Origin: Brienomyrus brachyistius
Taxonomy: Eukaryota > Chordata > Actinopteri > Osteoglossiformes > Mormyridae
Direction of reading: 5' to 3'
Assembly (NCBI RefSeq): GCF_023856365.1
Contig: NC_064540.1
Coordinates: 3,531,501-3,595,500, forward strand
DNA: 64,000 nucleotides
Positions 37,747 through 50,298 of this stretch are shown here, one piece after another (position 1 is the stretch's first letter; the number at the start of each line of letters is the position of its first letter). A program made the position numbers and the translations under genes. The notes under the pieces were generated by a model. That model saw only the letters and a list, made by a program, of their open reading frames with translations. It ran no database searches and was not told the DNA's origin.

Positions 37747-38060
37747 GCCGCGTGCAGATGGCAAGTTTTCCCGCGCAGCTATGTGGTGGGAGTGGCGCAC
37801 GCGGCGGCTGTCGGTAATTGCTGCGATCCCAGCTGTGGGCTACAGTTCGCTGCGAAACTGTGTCCTGAGGGTAAGAACACTGCGCGACAGCCGGCGGACA
37901 GAAACCAAGTACAGAGGATGCCTCTTGATAAGCTCCTTGTCGTTTCTCTGTACGTTGCGTTGAAGAATAAAATAACTTTCTTTACCGCTCCGCCACGAAA
38001 CAGCTCGCTCAAAGCGGACCTGAGCCGTTTGCTAAATGGCGCCTGCTGGACTACTGCGTT
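37747..38060 (+). promoter_or_regulatory. Intronic CpG island, candidate alternative promoter
   Basis: About 27 CpGs fall within roughly 315 bp, comparable with or denser than the presumed main promoter and far above nearby intron. It contains clustered GCGCACGCGGCGGC sequence. A donor-like 'gag|ggtaagaac' lies at about 37867-37876, so a short first exon could be spliced to exon 2. No repeat boundaries were found. No coding potential is claimed, although a 146-codon frame crosses it. Confidence 0.4.
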
Positions 38061-41000
38061 TTATCTTGAAAACAGCATGCCGGTGCCTGCCCATCAGAAT
38101 TCCCAGTATAATCCTTCCTTAATCCCGCATAATACTGCTTGTGGCTCCGGATAAATTTAAAATCTGAGGTCATTTCCTCAAATGTAATTGGGAATGCATC
38201 AATAAAGCTTAGTTTGCAATCAAATGTTGTCAAGGTTTACTCCTTGTTATACGTCATTGCAAAACACAGGTTTTAAAAATTGTTCTGGCCCAAAGATTTA
38301 CATTTACAAAACCTTTACGATTTTCTTCAGAAAATAACATCCCAGATATCATACATATTTCACTTAATTAGAGCAATCAACCAAATAGCTAGCTGTGCGT
38401 AAAAGGTCTCCAATCGCGTGCGCCATTGTCTGAAACAGAAAACAGTACCGGCATTTAAATATCTTTGGAATTTGCGATTTTGGGTAATGAAGTGAAGTCT
38501 ATTCCTTTGGATTTTTATTAACTTTACGGTACATACAGCTGAAAAAACCATGCGTGCACCGAAGGGTGAATGGTGCCCGATGGTACCAAATAATTCATCT
38601 ATCTATCTTTGTATGTAGGAAGTAGGCTAATCTCAGTGCAACCAAATACCACCATTTTTATCATGTAGGAATATACTCCTGTGCAATATGTCATTCTGAT
38701 GATGCACCAAACAGAATGTAAGGTATTCAGATACTATTTTTCTCATTATGTAAATTGTCTTGGTGTGGCCTGGTTGGAGATGGTCATCCAGAATGTAACC
38801 TAGGTAACAGACCAGTTATTTCGTTAATGTGAGGTGGAGAGGTAGTCATGTGCAGCTATTGCCATCTGGAGGGAAAACAAATCAAAGCAAAATCTTACCA
38901 AATCGAGATATAGTAGATGATGAAATATGCATTCTTGAGTTAAAGTACTTTTTATTGTTGCATTTTGATGTTGTTTTCTTAACATAACAACAAGGCATGT
39001 TATGTTGTTGCTGGGCAGATTTTCAGTATTTTTCTGATGGAGTGAATATTCTCTGCTAATGGTACTGACTGGTGTTTTACTCACACAAACACACACACAG
39101 ACAATATCTTTTTATTTCTATTTTGCTTTCTTATTCTATTTCCGCAATTTTTAATATTGGTTATGGGTCATGTATTGCCTTGCAAGATAACTAGTGCTGA
39201 TTGGACAAAACCTGGCAAAATGCAGTTGCTTGACAATCTCATAAGGGGCACATATGAAGTGAAAAAACTTTAATTGGACTGGCCTTTAGTCCAAATGTAA
39301 GAAAGTTCTTACAGGCTGTTTCAGGGAGGCTACACTGATAATCTCATACAATTAGTGCTTTTCCTGTCTAAAAAACTATTATCATAATTTTTGTATGAAC
39401 TTAAGCATTGTCATTTTCCTATAGGCCATTCTGTAATATCTCGCTGTTTACTTTGTTTGTTTATTTTTAAGAATTGGAATGTACCCTTTTTATCATTGTG
39501 TTAACAGTGAGGTTTTGGTTCTCCTGTTGAACTTCAGTGTACGGGAATAACAATCTGTTTCAAGTCGATTCCCGAATCTTCCTGTGCTAGTGGACCAGAG
39601 TGTGACTTTTTTTAATCCTTATCAGAAGTGAAGTCCTACTGTCTTGCTGCCTGTAATCCGCTTGTGATAACCACTGACGTGCTGGAGGAGGTCTTTACGA
39701 CAATCCTGTGCTGTACAACTGCAGTCTTTAAGGGCATTTGTCAGTGAACAGATAAGCTGACTACAGACTTGAAAGATAAAGAAATGCCCCATTCCATCCA
39801 TGTGATTTCTTATTTACTTACAGTAGTTCCCAGTATGGCTGTCAGTTCATCGAACATTGACCAGAAAATGGAGTCTGCTTTTGTGTTTTGCAGTCTACTG
39901 GTCTGTTCTGAGCAGTGATAGAATATATTATATCACACTTCTGTTCTCTTAGCTGGGCTGTGCTCCCTACGCACATTCATTATTCACACTGCTGACCTGC
40001 CAATCAGCATATTTATCTGTGACGATCTTTTTTTTGCCCTGCTCAAAATACCTATTCTTCCTTGGCGTTCAGTCAGGCCAAGAGTTTATGGGCTGGGTTG
40101 TTGTGCTTAGGTCGGCTTCTCTAAAGGCGTGAAGCATCTTGTAACATGCTATGTTTAATGGCCTTGAGAGTACCCAGAGATCTTATATCGATGTGTCAAC
40201 CATGAAAGATTATACACCCCCACCCTACCCACAGCCTAGACTGAGACCTTCTAAATATAAAATCGTACAATCCGAACGCGTGAGGAGCTGCTGGAAGGTG
40301 ATTGATGGACAATTAATATATATTTAAAAAAGCAAAAACTCTGAGAGGAGAACCTTGTCCTGTGATTTGTGGCTGAAGTTTTCCAGGGCAGTGACTGCCA
40401 TGATGCATGCATGTATTGCAGCCATTATAAAATTTTCTATAATTAAATTCTCCTGCCTTATTTTCAATTGCCATTTAGATCGAGTCTTGATTAAAACTGG
40501 GACGCCCAGACTGGGTCAGATTTAATAATGGGGAAGGAACTCCCAACTGGAGTTCCACTTGTAGAGCATGTGGGAAGGGTCTACTGGAGTTCGTGCTAAG
40601 AGCCATGATCTGCACATGCCACTTTGCTGACCTCACCTATCCCACTAACCACATATTTAGTCTAATTCACAAGAGTCTTTGTGGTTGTGGTCATATCTTT
40701 CATGAGCATTTGGGGCAGCAGGTAGGGAAAAGGGGACTTGTAACCTAAAGGCCACTAACCTAACTCCCAAGAGAAGCCCTGCTATAATTCCCCAGCGAGC
40801 TAGATAACCTGACCTGTCCAGTAAAACACCCAGCTGCACAAAGTCAAGACTTGGTTTGGCTGAAACCTTCAGCTGCCAGTTATACTTGACAACATGATTA
40901 GTATGACTCCACTCCAATGAAAAGGAAGCATCGTCTGGGCATGATGGATGACGGAGCCCGGTATGTGGGGAAATTTGATTTACCCCAGGCATGGGGATTA

Positions 41001-41424
41001 AAGCCCTTTCACATTTCAATTTTCTTTACAAATCCCGTGCTTTCTGGTGGACGGTGACAGCTCACTTCTCTAATCTCATATGACCCTCTGTGGCTGGCGA
41101 AGACAACAACAACAAAAGATACTGTAGCCTTGAAGCATGGAATATGAGAGTGGCACTTTCCTGACCTCTAAAGAGGTGTTTCGTTCCGGGTCCGTTAACT
41201 GTAATGTCATAAGTTTGCATCAGGAATGATTGTTCCCTGTGCATCTTGTTAGCCGTGTAATATGCTTATTGATTTTGAGTTGTCTTGAAATGGCTCCTTT
41301 GATTGCAGGAATAAACACTTGTTGTATCATGTTTTTGGTTAATCTGTGATTTTCTTTATTATCTGCTTTGTCTCTGTCAGGCTTCATCTGCATAAGCAGA
41401 TGTACTGTGGAACCAGCGATACAT
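38061..41424. other. Intron 1, nothing recognised
   Basis: About 3.4 kb of AT-rich intron. I see no exon, no transposon and no notable motif. Confidence 0.5.
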
Positions 41425-42007
41425 TTACATTTCATTTATTTAGTAGAGGCCTTTGTCCAAAGTGACATATAAACGAGGCAGTTAATACATCACAAGCATG
41501 CGGCTGTCAAGGAGTCAACTTAGTATAAATACGACTGGCTACGAATCAGTGACTAGTAACTAGTGCAAGTTAAAACTGGAGAAAGAGCTAATAATACATC
41601 ATAGAACCTAACAGAAGAACTGTTCAAATTGAAACACCGTGAAAATTTAATTCGTACTAGCAAAATATATGAGTATCCAGTGTTGTCAAGGGACAGCGGA
41701 TGAAAATGGACCATGTTAGGGGTAGGATGAGCTAGTTAAGGTGTTCCTGGAAAATATTGATCTTGAGGCATTTCTTGAAGGTTTAGAGGGATTCTGCTGA
41801 CCAGACGTGGTTACAGTAGGTGGCTTCTCCCACCATCAAGGATTCACAGTAAAACCTGTGGGGTTAGGTTTATTTTCACATGCTGGAGAGATCACCAGGT
41901 AGCATTGACTTTCCGATCGAAGAGGGTGAGGTAGAATGTAGATCTTAATGAGCGGAAATAAAAATGGGGAAGCCAATTGCTTAGTTAATGGCTAGTTTGC
42001 AAAATGC
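41425..42007 (-). repeat. SINE-tail-like start of a dispersed repeat
   Basis: 'catttatttagtagaggcc' plus 'tttgtccaaagtgacat' is the reverse complement of the common fish GATAAAAGCGTCTGCTAAAT-type 3' end. What follows to about 42007 is not recognised and may belong to a longer element using the same tail. Confidence 0.4.
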
Positions 42008-42012
42008 AGATA

Positions 42013-42662
42013 GGGAAAAAAATTAAGAGACCACAGCGACATTTTTAGTTTCACTTATTTCTCAGTTTATGGGAAGGCGTCTCTGTAAGATAAACAGCTT
42101 TTTTCAAACTCTACCCTGGCTTTTCCCAGCATCTCATTGATGAAGGACTTCTTCCATGCTTTATGCGTCTTTAAGAGCTTTGAGTCCTAACTGTTCTAGC
42201 CGTGCACTTCACACCACTTAAAGTTTCCCATTCTTTTTGAAGGTCACTTTAAGTCATCCTCCGATTCTTGAGAAACTGTTGGATAAGTTAAGTCGTCTCT
42301 AGCATTAGAAAGTTGCTTCTGCCCTCTACCTGACTGTTTTTTTTGTCATTGCCAGTGTCTCTTGCTTCACCGTGTTCTTGTGTACTGGTGTCTTAGAAAC
42401 TTTGAACCAACTCCTTGGCACAGTGGCTTCTGTTAGACCTTCTGATATTAATGGAACATGTGCTTGGGGACATTCACATTGAGTCATGGCTGTAACAGTG
42501 GAGGGGTGACTGTGCCTCTTCTCCCTGTGTCCAGATGTCAGTGTCAGTCACCCAGCTAGGTCATCCATGGCCAAGAGGGAGCTCCAGTGTAGCTCTGGCT
42601 GTCAGGCTGACCAACGTCTGGTTGTCTTATAACACTGGGGTCACTCTCTGTTGGAGACTTTG
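42013..42662. repeat. Unclassified decayed interspersed repeat
   Basis: The left end 'aattaagagaccacagcgac' looks like a transposon terminus, and the minus strand reads through broken protein-like stretches. I could not find a matching right end, and the hAT element at 42671 may have inserted into it. The classification is weak. Confidence 0.3.
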
Positions 42663-43483
42663 CTCCATAGTAGAGATGCACTGATCCGAATCGGCGCCCA
42701 TCCAGACCTATTCGATGGATTGGCCATACGTGACCAATCCACGCCCAATACTTACTTATTTAGTTTTTGGCAGTCTCTAAAAAGATAGCTCCTATTTCGT
42801 GTTAAATCTATTGCTACAATTGCACGTCAAGTCTTTCCTATTTTGGATGTGTTTTTCTGGGGATACTGTACACTTTTAATAGCAACTAGTAGCAGATCGA
42901 TTTGCAATCTTTGAGAAGACAAAGTTTTGAGAGGTGGGAGCAGTGTTTACCGGGACATCCCACTAAACAATGAGCACGCAACTGTGCGAGACATCGCAAA
43001 TAATATGAAAATAGCAGTGTATGATTTGGGAGTCGCTAGCTCGCACCGTTTTGCGCACTTGTTACAGCTTGTGATACAGGGGCCGCTATCGCAATTAAGT
43101 GTAAGTGACGCTGTTGCCAGTGGGGGAAAAATTGTGGGGCATTTTACGCATTTGCCACTGGCGTGTTCTCTTTTGGAAGATATTCAAATTAAACTGTAAA
43201 TCGCCTCAAAAAAGCTTAAAACAAGATGCACGAACGAGGTCGAACAGTACGTTATGTATGTTTCTAGTAGTGTATTTAAAGATTTTTTGGCATACATTTT
43301 TTCACCTGTATTTACTAATTTAAAAATATTACTAATAAATATATAATGTTCATGTATACTTTAAATATTATATTCAAATTTGAATTTAAAGTAAAAAGCT
43401 CTTGTATCGGAATCGGTATCGGCAGGTGTGTATTGGAATTGGACCGGAACTCAAAAAATGTGGTTCGACCCCTCTCTCCATAG
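42663..43483 (+). mobile_element. hAT DNA transposon remnant with 8-bp TSD
   Basis: The element 42671-43475 (805 bp) is flanked by a perfect 8-bp duplication ctccatag (42663-42670 and 43476-43483), the diagnostic target size of hAT elements. The left end reads tagagatgcactgatcc and the right end (reverse complement) AGAGGGGTCGAACCAC. Near the right end the 'cggaatcggtatcggc' words are typical of this hAT group. It carries a transposase fragment, listed separately. Most of the gene is gone. Confidence 0.85.
42984..43199 (+). pseudogene. hAT transposase fragment
   Basis: About 70 codons resemble the central region of hAT transposases (the zBED1-like group): VRDIANNMK corresponds to the 'V.DNAANM' block, FAHLLQLVIQGPLSQ to 'CFAHTLQLVV..GL', and KIVGHFTHLPLA to 'IVGHF.HSPLA'. 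The conserved Asp-Asn-Ala has become Asp-Ile-Ala. Regions before and after this block are deleted, so it cannot be active. Confidence 0.8.
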
Positions 43484-43559
43484 CTAGTGGACTTGAACAG
43501 CTGTTCCGAAACATGTTTTCCTAATTTCACACATGCCGCAGATTTCCCTTCTGCAGTAT

Positions 43560-43830
43560 TAAACAGAACCCTCAGGTCTTTGTGGAGACCGCGGGTTTCT
43601 CTAGTGATTGTGCAAGTTTCCCCTGGGTACTTCCATAGTACTTCTATTTTTCCCACAGTCCCAAAACACTCATGTGAACTAGTGACGCTAAATTGTCCAT
43701 TGTTTGTTTAAGTGCATCTTATTCAGGTAGTGTCCTGCCTCGTGCCCTGTTCTATTACTGGGATACACTCTAGACTCGCCATGACCCTCTACTGGATAAG
43801 CAGTTACGGAAGATAATTGGATGAATATTG
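43560..43830 (+). repeat. Old DANA-like SINE
   Basis: 'tcccacagtcccaaaacactcatg', read in parts, 'gctaaattgtcc', 'cctgcctcgtgccctg' and 'ggataagcagttacggaag' follow the SINE order on the plus strand. Confidence 0.6.
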
Positions 43831-43911
43831 AACACGGTACTTCAATAAAGTGAATCAATAACAGATGCATAATTTACAACTTTTACAATATAAGCAAAGT
43901 GCTTAGCTTTC

Positions 43912-44015
43912 TGTGATGGACTGACTTTGCTATCATTACCTACTCTTCCTGGGATTGACTCCAAGTCATTGCAACTCTTAATTGGATAACCAGCTATTGA
44001 AAATGGTTCTATGGC
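43912..44015 (+). repeat. SINE 3' fragment
   Basis: 'tgatggactgac', 'tcctgggattgac' and 'ggataaccagctattgaaaa' are the tail half of an old copy, directly after the one at 43560. Confidence 0.5.
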
Positions 44016-46299
44016 TGAATTGAAGGATGAAGTCCTGGCTCTCGGTGACCCCTGCTTCATTTTGGTAGAACACGTGTAATTGGCTCATTTGCATGCATAT
44101 CTTATCGTTTCGTTTACAGATTGTTCTTCCGTTAGGAAAGCCAAATGGAAGGACTCAAGTGATGTGCTGAAAGACAGTATTGCCTGAGGAAATACCAGGC
44201 CCCATCCTTTGTAATGTTATCCCTGGGAGGGAAATTAAATGAGCTGGCGTTGATATACTCTATCTCTCTCTGTATTCCAGGACTTGCTGGTCGAGGTATA
44301 TAACTGTTCCTTATTTGTGTCCCACTTCACCTGATGGATGCAAAATCTGGGTTCTGCCTCTCAAGCACACACCTCGTTCCAATTAATTAACTTGTCAGCA
44401 GGCATTGAGCCCAATGTGGAAATAAAGGTGTGACGTGTTTGGCTAAATCTGACTTTAAATGGGATGCAGGCCAGACATGATGCTCAGCAGCTGCTCACTT
44501 TCTTTTCTCATCTCATTCATCAATCGCGCGGCAGCAGAGAGACACCGGAGGTCTCTCCTGTCGTTTGCCATAAATTAAGGTCACGCGAGCCATTGTGTTA
44601 AAATAAGGTTCAGTCCATATCCAAGCAGCTCTAGGTTTCAGGATTAGTGCATTTTCCTGGGATTGTAATTTGTATTTCTTTATGTTTCCATGGGTTCTAG
44701 ACTGTTGGAGCTACTGCAGTGTTTTCCGCCAGTAAAGTGCTATTAAATGTAGTCTAAGATGGAAAGTGTCTGCAGCGGGTTTTCCTCCATATTTGCTTTT
44801 CTCATTGGTGTTTCAGTTTTGGGTCCACAGCTGTTGTTTCCCCAATCTGGACTTTGCAGAATTAATAAGGTTTCCAGAGAGGCTTCCACATCTGCTTCAG
44901 TAATTATTATAGCCGCTGTGTGATATGTTTTTTGTTTTTTTTGATATCGCGCTCTCTCAATGGTATTTCCCTCATCAGAATTTTAAACTCTAGGGTTTAA
45001 TCGGCTTGCAATTTGTGTTTCCCTATTGAGGGTCTTCCGTCGATTCCCTGTTTTTTTGTGTAAGTGATGTCTTCATTAATTTGTTGATGTCCACATCTCA
45101 TCTCTTCCTTTCCATCTGAGAAGGACACGTTTTCCCATATAAATGTTCGATTTGCAGTATGGTTACACGTCAACAACTCTTTCATATATAATTAAATCCC
45201 AATCCATCCACCCCTTTTCTAGGTCACAAAAACTTGTACCAAACACCGACATCACACTTTACACAAACGTTCTGCATTCTGGGTGTATTTCTACCACAAT
45301 AACACAGTTTGGAATTATATATTTTTTTTCGTTCATGCTTGCTGTAACAAGAAACAAACCATTTAAAAGGGCTTAGTATTGCAAGATCAAAAAAATATTT
45401 GTTTTCTGGCTATTACGAATACTGCCATCTAGTGTTTGGTAATAAAGAGCTTTTGCAAATAAAAAAGCAACAACGTGCCACTAAGATGAGAGTAAAATTC
45501 ACTCATTCATCTTAGGATATTAAGGGTCCTGTGGCAAGAAAAACATGCTTATTGTAAATTTTGGTCTTAATTCTTCTGTTATGGGCATTTATTTCAGAGA
45601 GGACTTTTCTGAATTTTGGACGATGCAGCTGTTTACTATTCAGGCTCTAACATCTGCCAGATGTGTTACACACCAAGTAAGGGAAGCCTGAACCATCTGA
45701 GCCATTTTCCTTTGGACTTGGCAGCTTTTCTGTGAGGTTATTCATGGGGGTTTCTGTGACGCTGGTTGTGCTGAGCTCACAAGGGCAGTACAACAGGAGA
45801 CAATTTCCCTGCTTCGAAGGAGCACAAAAAGCAGCGTTAATTCCCCTTCGACATGAACAGCGGACTTTATCATCGCAGTCTGTGTGCACAACATACATAT
45901 TTAAATTTTAATTTGAGAGACAGTGTAGGCGCCCTGTGGACAGAATGAAAATTGGCTGGTTCGTAACAGTCCACGTTTTGTTGCGAAAAAGCATCACGGT
46001 GAGTGAAAGTGATGGTTTTTAGGCTACTTTCAGGTGCTTCTGAAGCTGGGCGTATAACAAAGAGAAAAACATTATGTAAGCGGTGAAGTACTTGACAACC
46101 TTTTCCAAAGCCTTCGAAATTATCCACAAATCATATATGGCATTATAAAACATTATCTGGGATATATATGTTCTAAAAATTTCAGGAAATTGCTGAGATA
46201 AGAGTTAGAAAGCTGAGTCTGTTTGGGTATATAAAATATGTCTGGGTTATTTGAGAAAAGTATTTCTATATCTGGGGTAATGAGGATTGCCTCTGCTGG
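44016..46299. other. Intron 1, mostly unassigned
   Basis: No transposon recognised. A CTCF-like site lies at 45421. The stretch 44490-44620 is moderately CpG-containing and unannotated. Confidence 0.5.
45421..45435 (-). promoter_or_regulatory. CTCF-like motif, minus orientation
   Basis: On the minus strand this reads ACACTAGATGGCAGT, close to the CTCF core CCACTAGATGGCAGT. It points towards the plus-strand sites at 3610 and 12910. The call is motif only. Confidence 0.4.
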
Positions 46300-46550
46300 G
46301 TGTTTGGGAGTTCCTCCTAGTGTCATTTGTTGTTTTCCTCCCACAGTCACAAGACAGACAGTTAGGCTAATTAGTGTCTGTAAATTGCCCATGGTGTGTG
46401 ATTGTGTGTGGGAGTATGTGTATGGGCCTGGTGATAGACTGGCCTCCCTTCCGATGTGTATCGCTTTTGTGTGGCCTGTGCTTCTGGGAGAGCCTGCTGG
46501 CTGCTCCTCATCCATGACCAGGTTAAGCGGTTGGAAGATGGATGGGTAAC
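46300..46550 (+). repeat. Old DANA-like SINE
   Basis: 'tttcctcccacagtcac', 'ttaggctaattagtgtc', 'aaattgcccatggtgtg', 'ggtgatagactggcc' and 'ggttaagcggttggaagatg' follow the SINE order to a short ATGG tail. Confidence 0.7.
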
Positions 46551-47454
46551 AGTGATTGGGATGAAGCATGACAATGAAAACTAATGGCAGGAAAAAAAAA
46601 TACACCAATCAGGTGCGCAAGGGTAAAAACAAATCAAAATCTGGCTTTCTGCTCATACTGCTTTTAGATTATGGGTTTGGGTTGTTTGTAGGGGGTGGAG
46701 CGAGGGACAAACACAACTAAGAGAATCTGCTCCTGTAATTGGAACGAGGCCAGATGAACTGAGCTGTCATTGAAGTTAAATGTCATACATCAAGCTCGGC
46801 CCACGTGTTTGGGTGGTGGACAGTCAGAGCATTGTCTATTGTGCTGTTGTGTGCCACGATACCCGGTGTGTCTGTGGAAGATTGTTCCAGTCACAATCTG
46901 AGTTAGCAAAACAGCAATGTCGCAGAGGGGTCCCTCGTGTCGATTTCGTGATGGGGCATGATCGTGAGCTCCCCCCGAAAGGGAAGCAAAAGTGACACGT
47001 TGGGAATTCTGTGTCACTCTGAGAGGTCTCTTACGCTGACGCTTGATTGTTCGCCAGACATTTAGCAGAGGTAGATGGAAGTTTAGTGCTTTGGTAACCT
47101 AGCAACAGCGAAAACCCACACAGATTGCTTGTGTGCGTGCCTACGAGTTACCTGTGAGATTATTCAAAGTGAAGATTCGAAAAAGGTGGCTATTTCCTCC
47201 CTGTATTTACAAATGCTGATTTTTATTAAGCTGAGGATTGTTATTACCGATAAAACCTAAGTCGCGCACTTTTGCCAGTGAACCTCTCTTTATAGAGTGC
47301 TATGCAAACCAGGAAAAATATCAATCTTTCCCCCCCCCCTCAAAGATAAGGCTTTGTGTGGGTGCAGGTCAAATATTGTTGACATTTCCAGCTTCAGCAG
47401 CTGCGTTCTGATTTTTCTAGCCATAAAGAGGGGCTTATGTTTGAATTTTGAAGG
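46551..47454. other. Intron 1, nothing recognised
   Basis: No feature identified; a C9 run lies near 47330. Confidence 0.5.
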
Positions 47455-47575
47455 TCACTGCAATTGACTGGTATCCCATCCAGATTTTTTGCTGTCTTGT
47501 GCTTCCTGGGACAGACTCCTGGGAACCTGTGACCCTGAACTGGATAAATGGTTAGGAGATGGATGGATGTTGCAT
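47455..47575 (+). repeat. SINE 3' fragment
   Basis: 'tggtatcccatccag', 'cttcctgggacagactcc' and 'ggataaatggttaggagatg' then (GATG)n: the last ~110 bp of a DANA-like copy. Confidence 0.65.
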
Positions 47576-48754
47576 GTTATATGATATTGAATATAAGCCT
47601 TTACGAAGCAAAATGGCTGTATTCTTTCAGTTAAAAGGCATTCTTTCCACATGCATTATCTTTAGCAAATGCTCAGTCCCTCTGTTGTCTGAGCCAAGGC
47701 TGGCAGCCGTGTGAAATGATTTTCCAAATTAATAGTTATAAATACATTTTGACAACAAGCAGTTATTTTAAAGCTTGGATTAGCGTGAGACATAAACGAA
47801 CGGCTTTAAGCATTGATTTGCTACTAATGTCGACAGCTCTGCTATCATGTCAGGTAGACCGCTCACGTTCAGAAGGAAAGAGAATTCTGGGAACTCAGAC
47901 ATATTTTGCCCTAGCAAACGCGTTGCCTAGTAACAGCACAAACTTTCTTTTTTTTCCTTCCCAAGCAGGCAGTAATGGACAAACAGTGCCATTGACTCTA
48001 CTGGATGGCCAAGCGCGGAGTTTGAGTCTTATGGGATTGCCACACATGGCCAGTGTAAACATATGCCGTTTCACAGAACTACATGAATTAAGCTTCTAAA
48101 ATAGTTTAAAGGCGCTGCTTCAGTCAGATTTCTTTTTTTTTTTTAATTGACAGCCAGGGAAGTGAATAAGGGGATTGTGAGTTGTCCAGAAAGTGGACTG
48201 TCGTTAGCATTCAGTTGCTTGGCCTGTTCCCGGCCACTGGCCCTCAGATTCAAAATCAGACTCTGATTTAAAGTTTTGCGTTGGCAGGACACACAGCAAA
48301 TGTAGCCACGCGGTCTGGCAGACAGACTGACAGATTCTTCGTTAATCCTGGAGGAAATATCTGGTTTACAATAATATAACACACATTTAAATAGTAAACA
48401 AGGTAAACCGAAACAGTGCAAAAAGTTGACATATCTGAACCTGTCAGGGCCGGGTTTGTTCCACAGGGGTGAGGCTTCAGTGTCAAAGTTTGGTTTAAAA
48501 AAAGTTTTGAATACTGAGGCTCTGGTTTCTCACCACAAACACGGTACTAAAAAAGCATCCATCTTCACAGCCACCTTTTCCTTCACTCTTTGCTTCATTG
48601 TCCCCTGGGTGTGAATGTTGCCTTGACACTTCCTGGAGTTGCGTTTCCCATACGTTACACTGGTGTCTCGTGATCCAGTGCTCTCTGTTTGAGATGTTAG
48701 AAGAGAAGCAACATTCATGTCTCTGGTGACTCTTCCTGTGAAGTCAGCAGATGG
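47576..48754. other. Intron 1, nothing recognised
   Basis: No exon or repeat recognised. A T run lies near 48133. Confidence 0.5.
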
Positions 48755-49300
48755 ATTGGAAGAGCATGGGGGGTCATGAGGTCGCTGGAAAGGGGTGTGT
48801 GGCGCTCCCGATGTCTTTGCAAGAGTCCTGGTGCTCCCTGTCCTGCTGTATGGCTGTGAGGAATGGACGCTATACAGCGACCTGAGATGAAGATTGGACT
48901 CCTTTGGTACTGTCTCTCTTTGGAGAATTCTTGGATACCGTTTAGTTGACTTTGTGTCGAACAAGGCAGTTGCTCAGGGAATCCCGAATGAGGCACATTA
49001 CCTGCATTGTGAGGGAGCGTCAGTTAAGACGCTGTGGGCGTGTAGCGCGTGTCCCTGAGGGTGATCCGGCTTGCAGGATGCACATTGCTGAGGACCCAAG
49101 CGGCTGGCCCAGGCCAAGGCGATGCCCATCTGACACCTGGCTGCGGCAGATAGACGCCCATTTCTGGAGTGTGGGACTGAACCGTGTATTGGCCTGGGGG
49201 GGGGGTCGCTAACCGGGTGTTTCGTCACTTAGTGGGTGCAGTAACATGCGGTACCAGTGAATGCTCCCCAACCTGACTTAACCTGATCTGACCTGCTCTC
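48755..49300 (+). mobile_element. LINE 3' tail with reverse transcriptase C-terminal remnant
   Basis: On the plus strand the sequence encodes, across at least one frameshift, LYGCEEWTL, a typical block after the reverse transcriptase domain of non-LTR retrotransposons. In another frame it then encodes HITCIVRERQLRRCGRVARV, WPRPRRCPSDTWLRQIDAHF and a GLNRVLAWG stretch. These match the C-terminal region seen in many fish LINEs. Only the 3' end is present, as usual for 5'-truncated insertions. Clade (RTE, L2 or other) was not determined. Confidence 0.75.
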
Positions 49301-50267
49301 TGCTTGGCTGTAATTTTCCATAGATCAAGGAGTTAACTTGATGGTCGCCGAGCCTAAAAGGAGTTATGAAGCAAATTCTGTACCAGACAGTAACTATTGT
49401 TTAATGCAGTCAGAGTTATTAAAAACGGAGGATTCAGTGCATTGAGGACATACTTGAATCACAGCTGCTTCATAGTCTCTGTGATTTAATACCAATTGGA
49501 AGATCTCTCTGTCTCCACGAGTAGCTCATTCCACAGCTGCTGCTAACACTGAATGATCCAAGTTGATGAATATCTGTGGTGGTTTCCTCTCAGATGTCTT
49601 GCCATGTTGCAAAGGATGTGACCATGTCGCTCCCCAAGTGTTATGAGCCTACTAATGTTCTACTGAGATCTCCCACTTGCTGTAGATCATCTCCTCAGGC
49701 ATGTGATAACATTTCTAACCAGCTGTAGACATCTTAGTGCTACGGAATGTGGTCTCAATGTTTAATTTAAGCTGAAATGTAGCAGTTCCTGTTGTGTTGC
49801 TTTTAATGTTTGTTTTTTTTTTTTTACCAGTTTTAAAATCCTGATATTTATTTTAAATTACTTAATATTCATTTTGATTAAATTAATATTACTCATAATT
49901 AGAGTTTTGTTGCAGGCATCTGCAAGGAAATTATGAGTAGTTTTAATGGCAGTTACTGATGTTAGCAATTTTGTTCTTATTAGTCAAATGAGCACTTGTA
50001 GATACCTGTAATTTTATCAGCTTGTGTAAATATAATTTCTGACATTCATAGTTTCATAATAACAGATGGCAATTTAATTTATTTATCATCATCATGGTTA
50101 AAACTCAGTACAGTTAATTGCTAATTAATTAATTTATTGCTATAAGAATTATTGTTCTTGTAAAAATCTTTGCTACTCCAGTTGTGTACAATATCTACAA
50201 CTGATGCAGTTTGTAACTGATATTTAGATTTTTATAATAGTATAGCATTTGACCATTTAGAATTACA

Positions 50268-50270
<3 letters not shown>
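49301..50270. other. Intron 1, nothing recognised
   Basis: AT-rich intron. Confidence 0.5.

Positions 50271-50298
<28 letters not shown>

Noticed and set aside
37714..38154. 146-codon plus-strand frame across the intronic CpG island
   Set aside because: It has no protein similarity, and CpG-rich DNA again explains the lack of stops.
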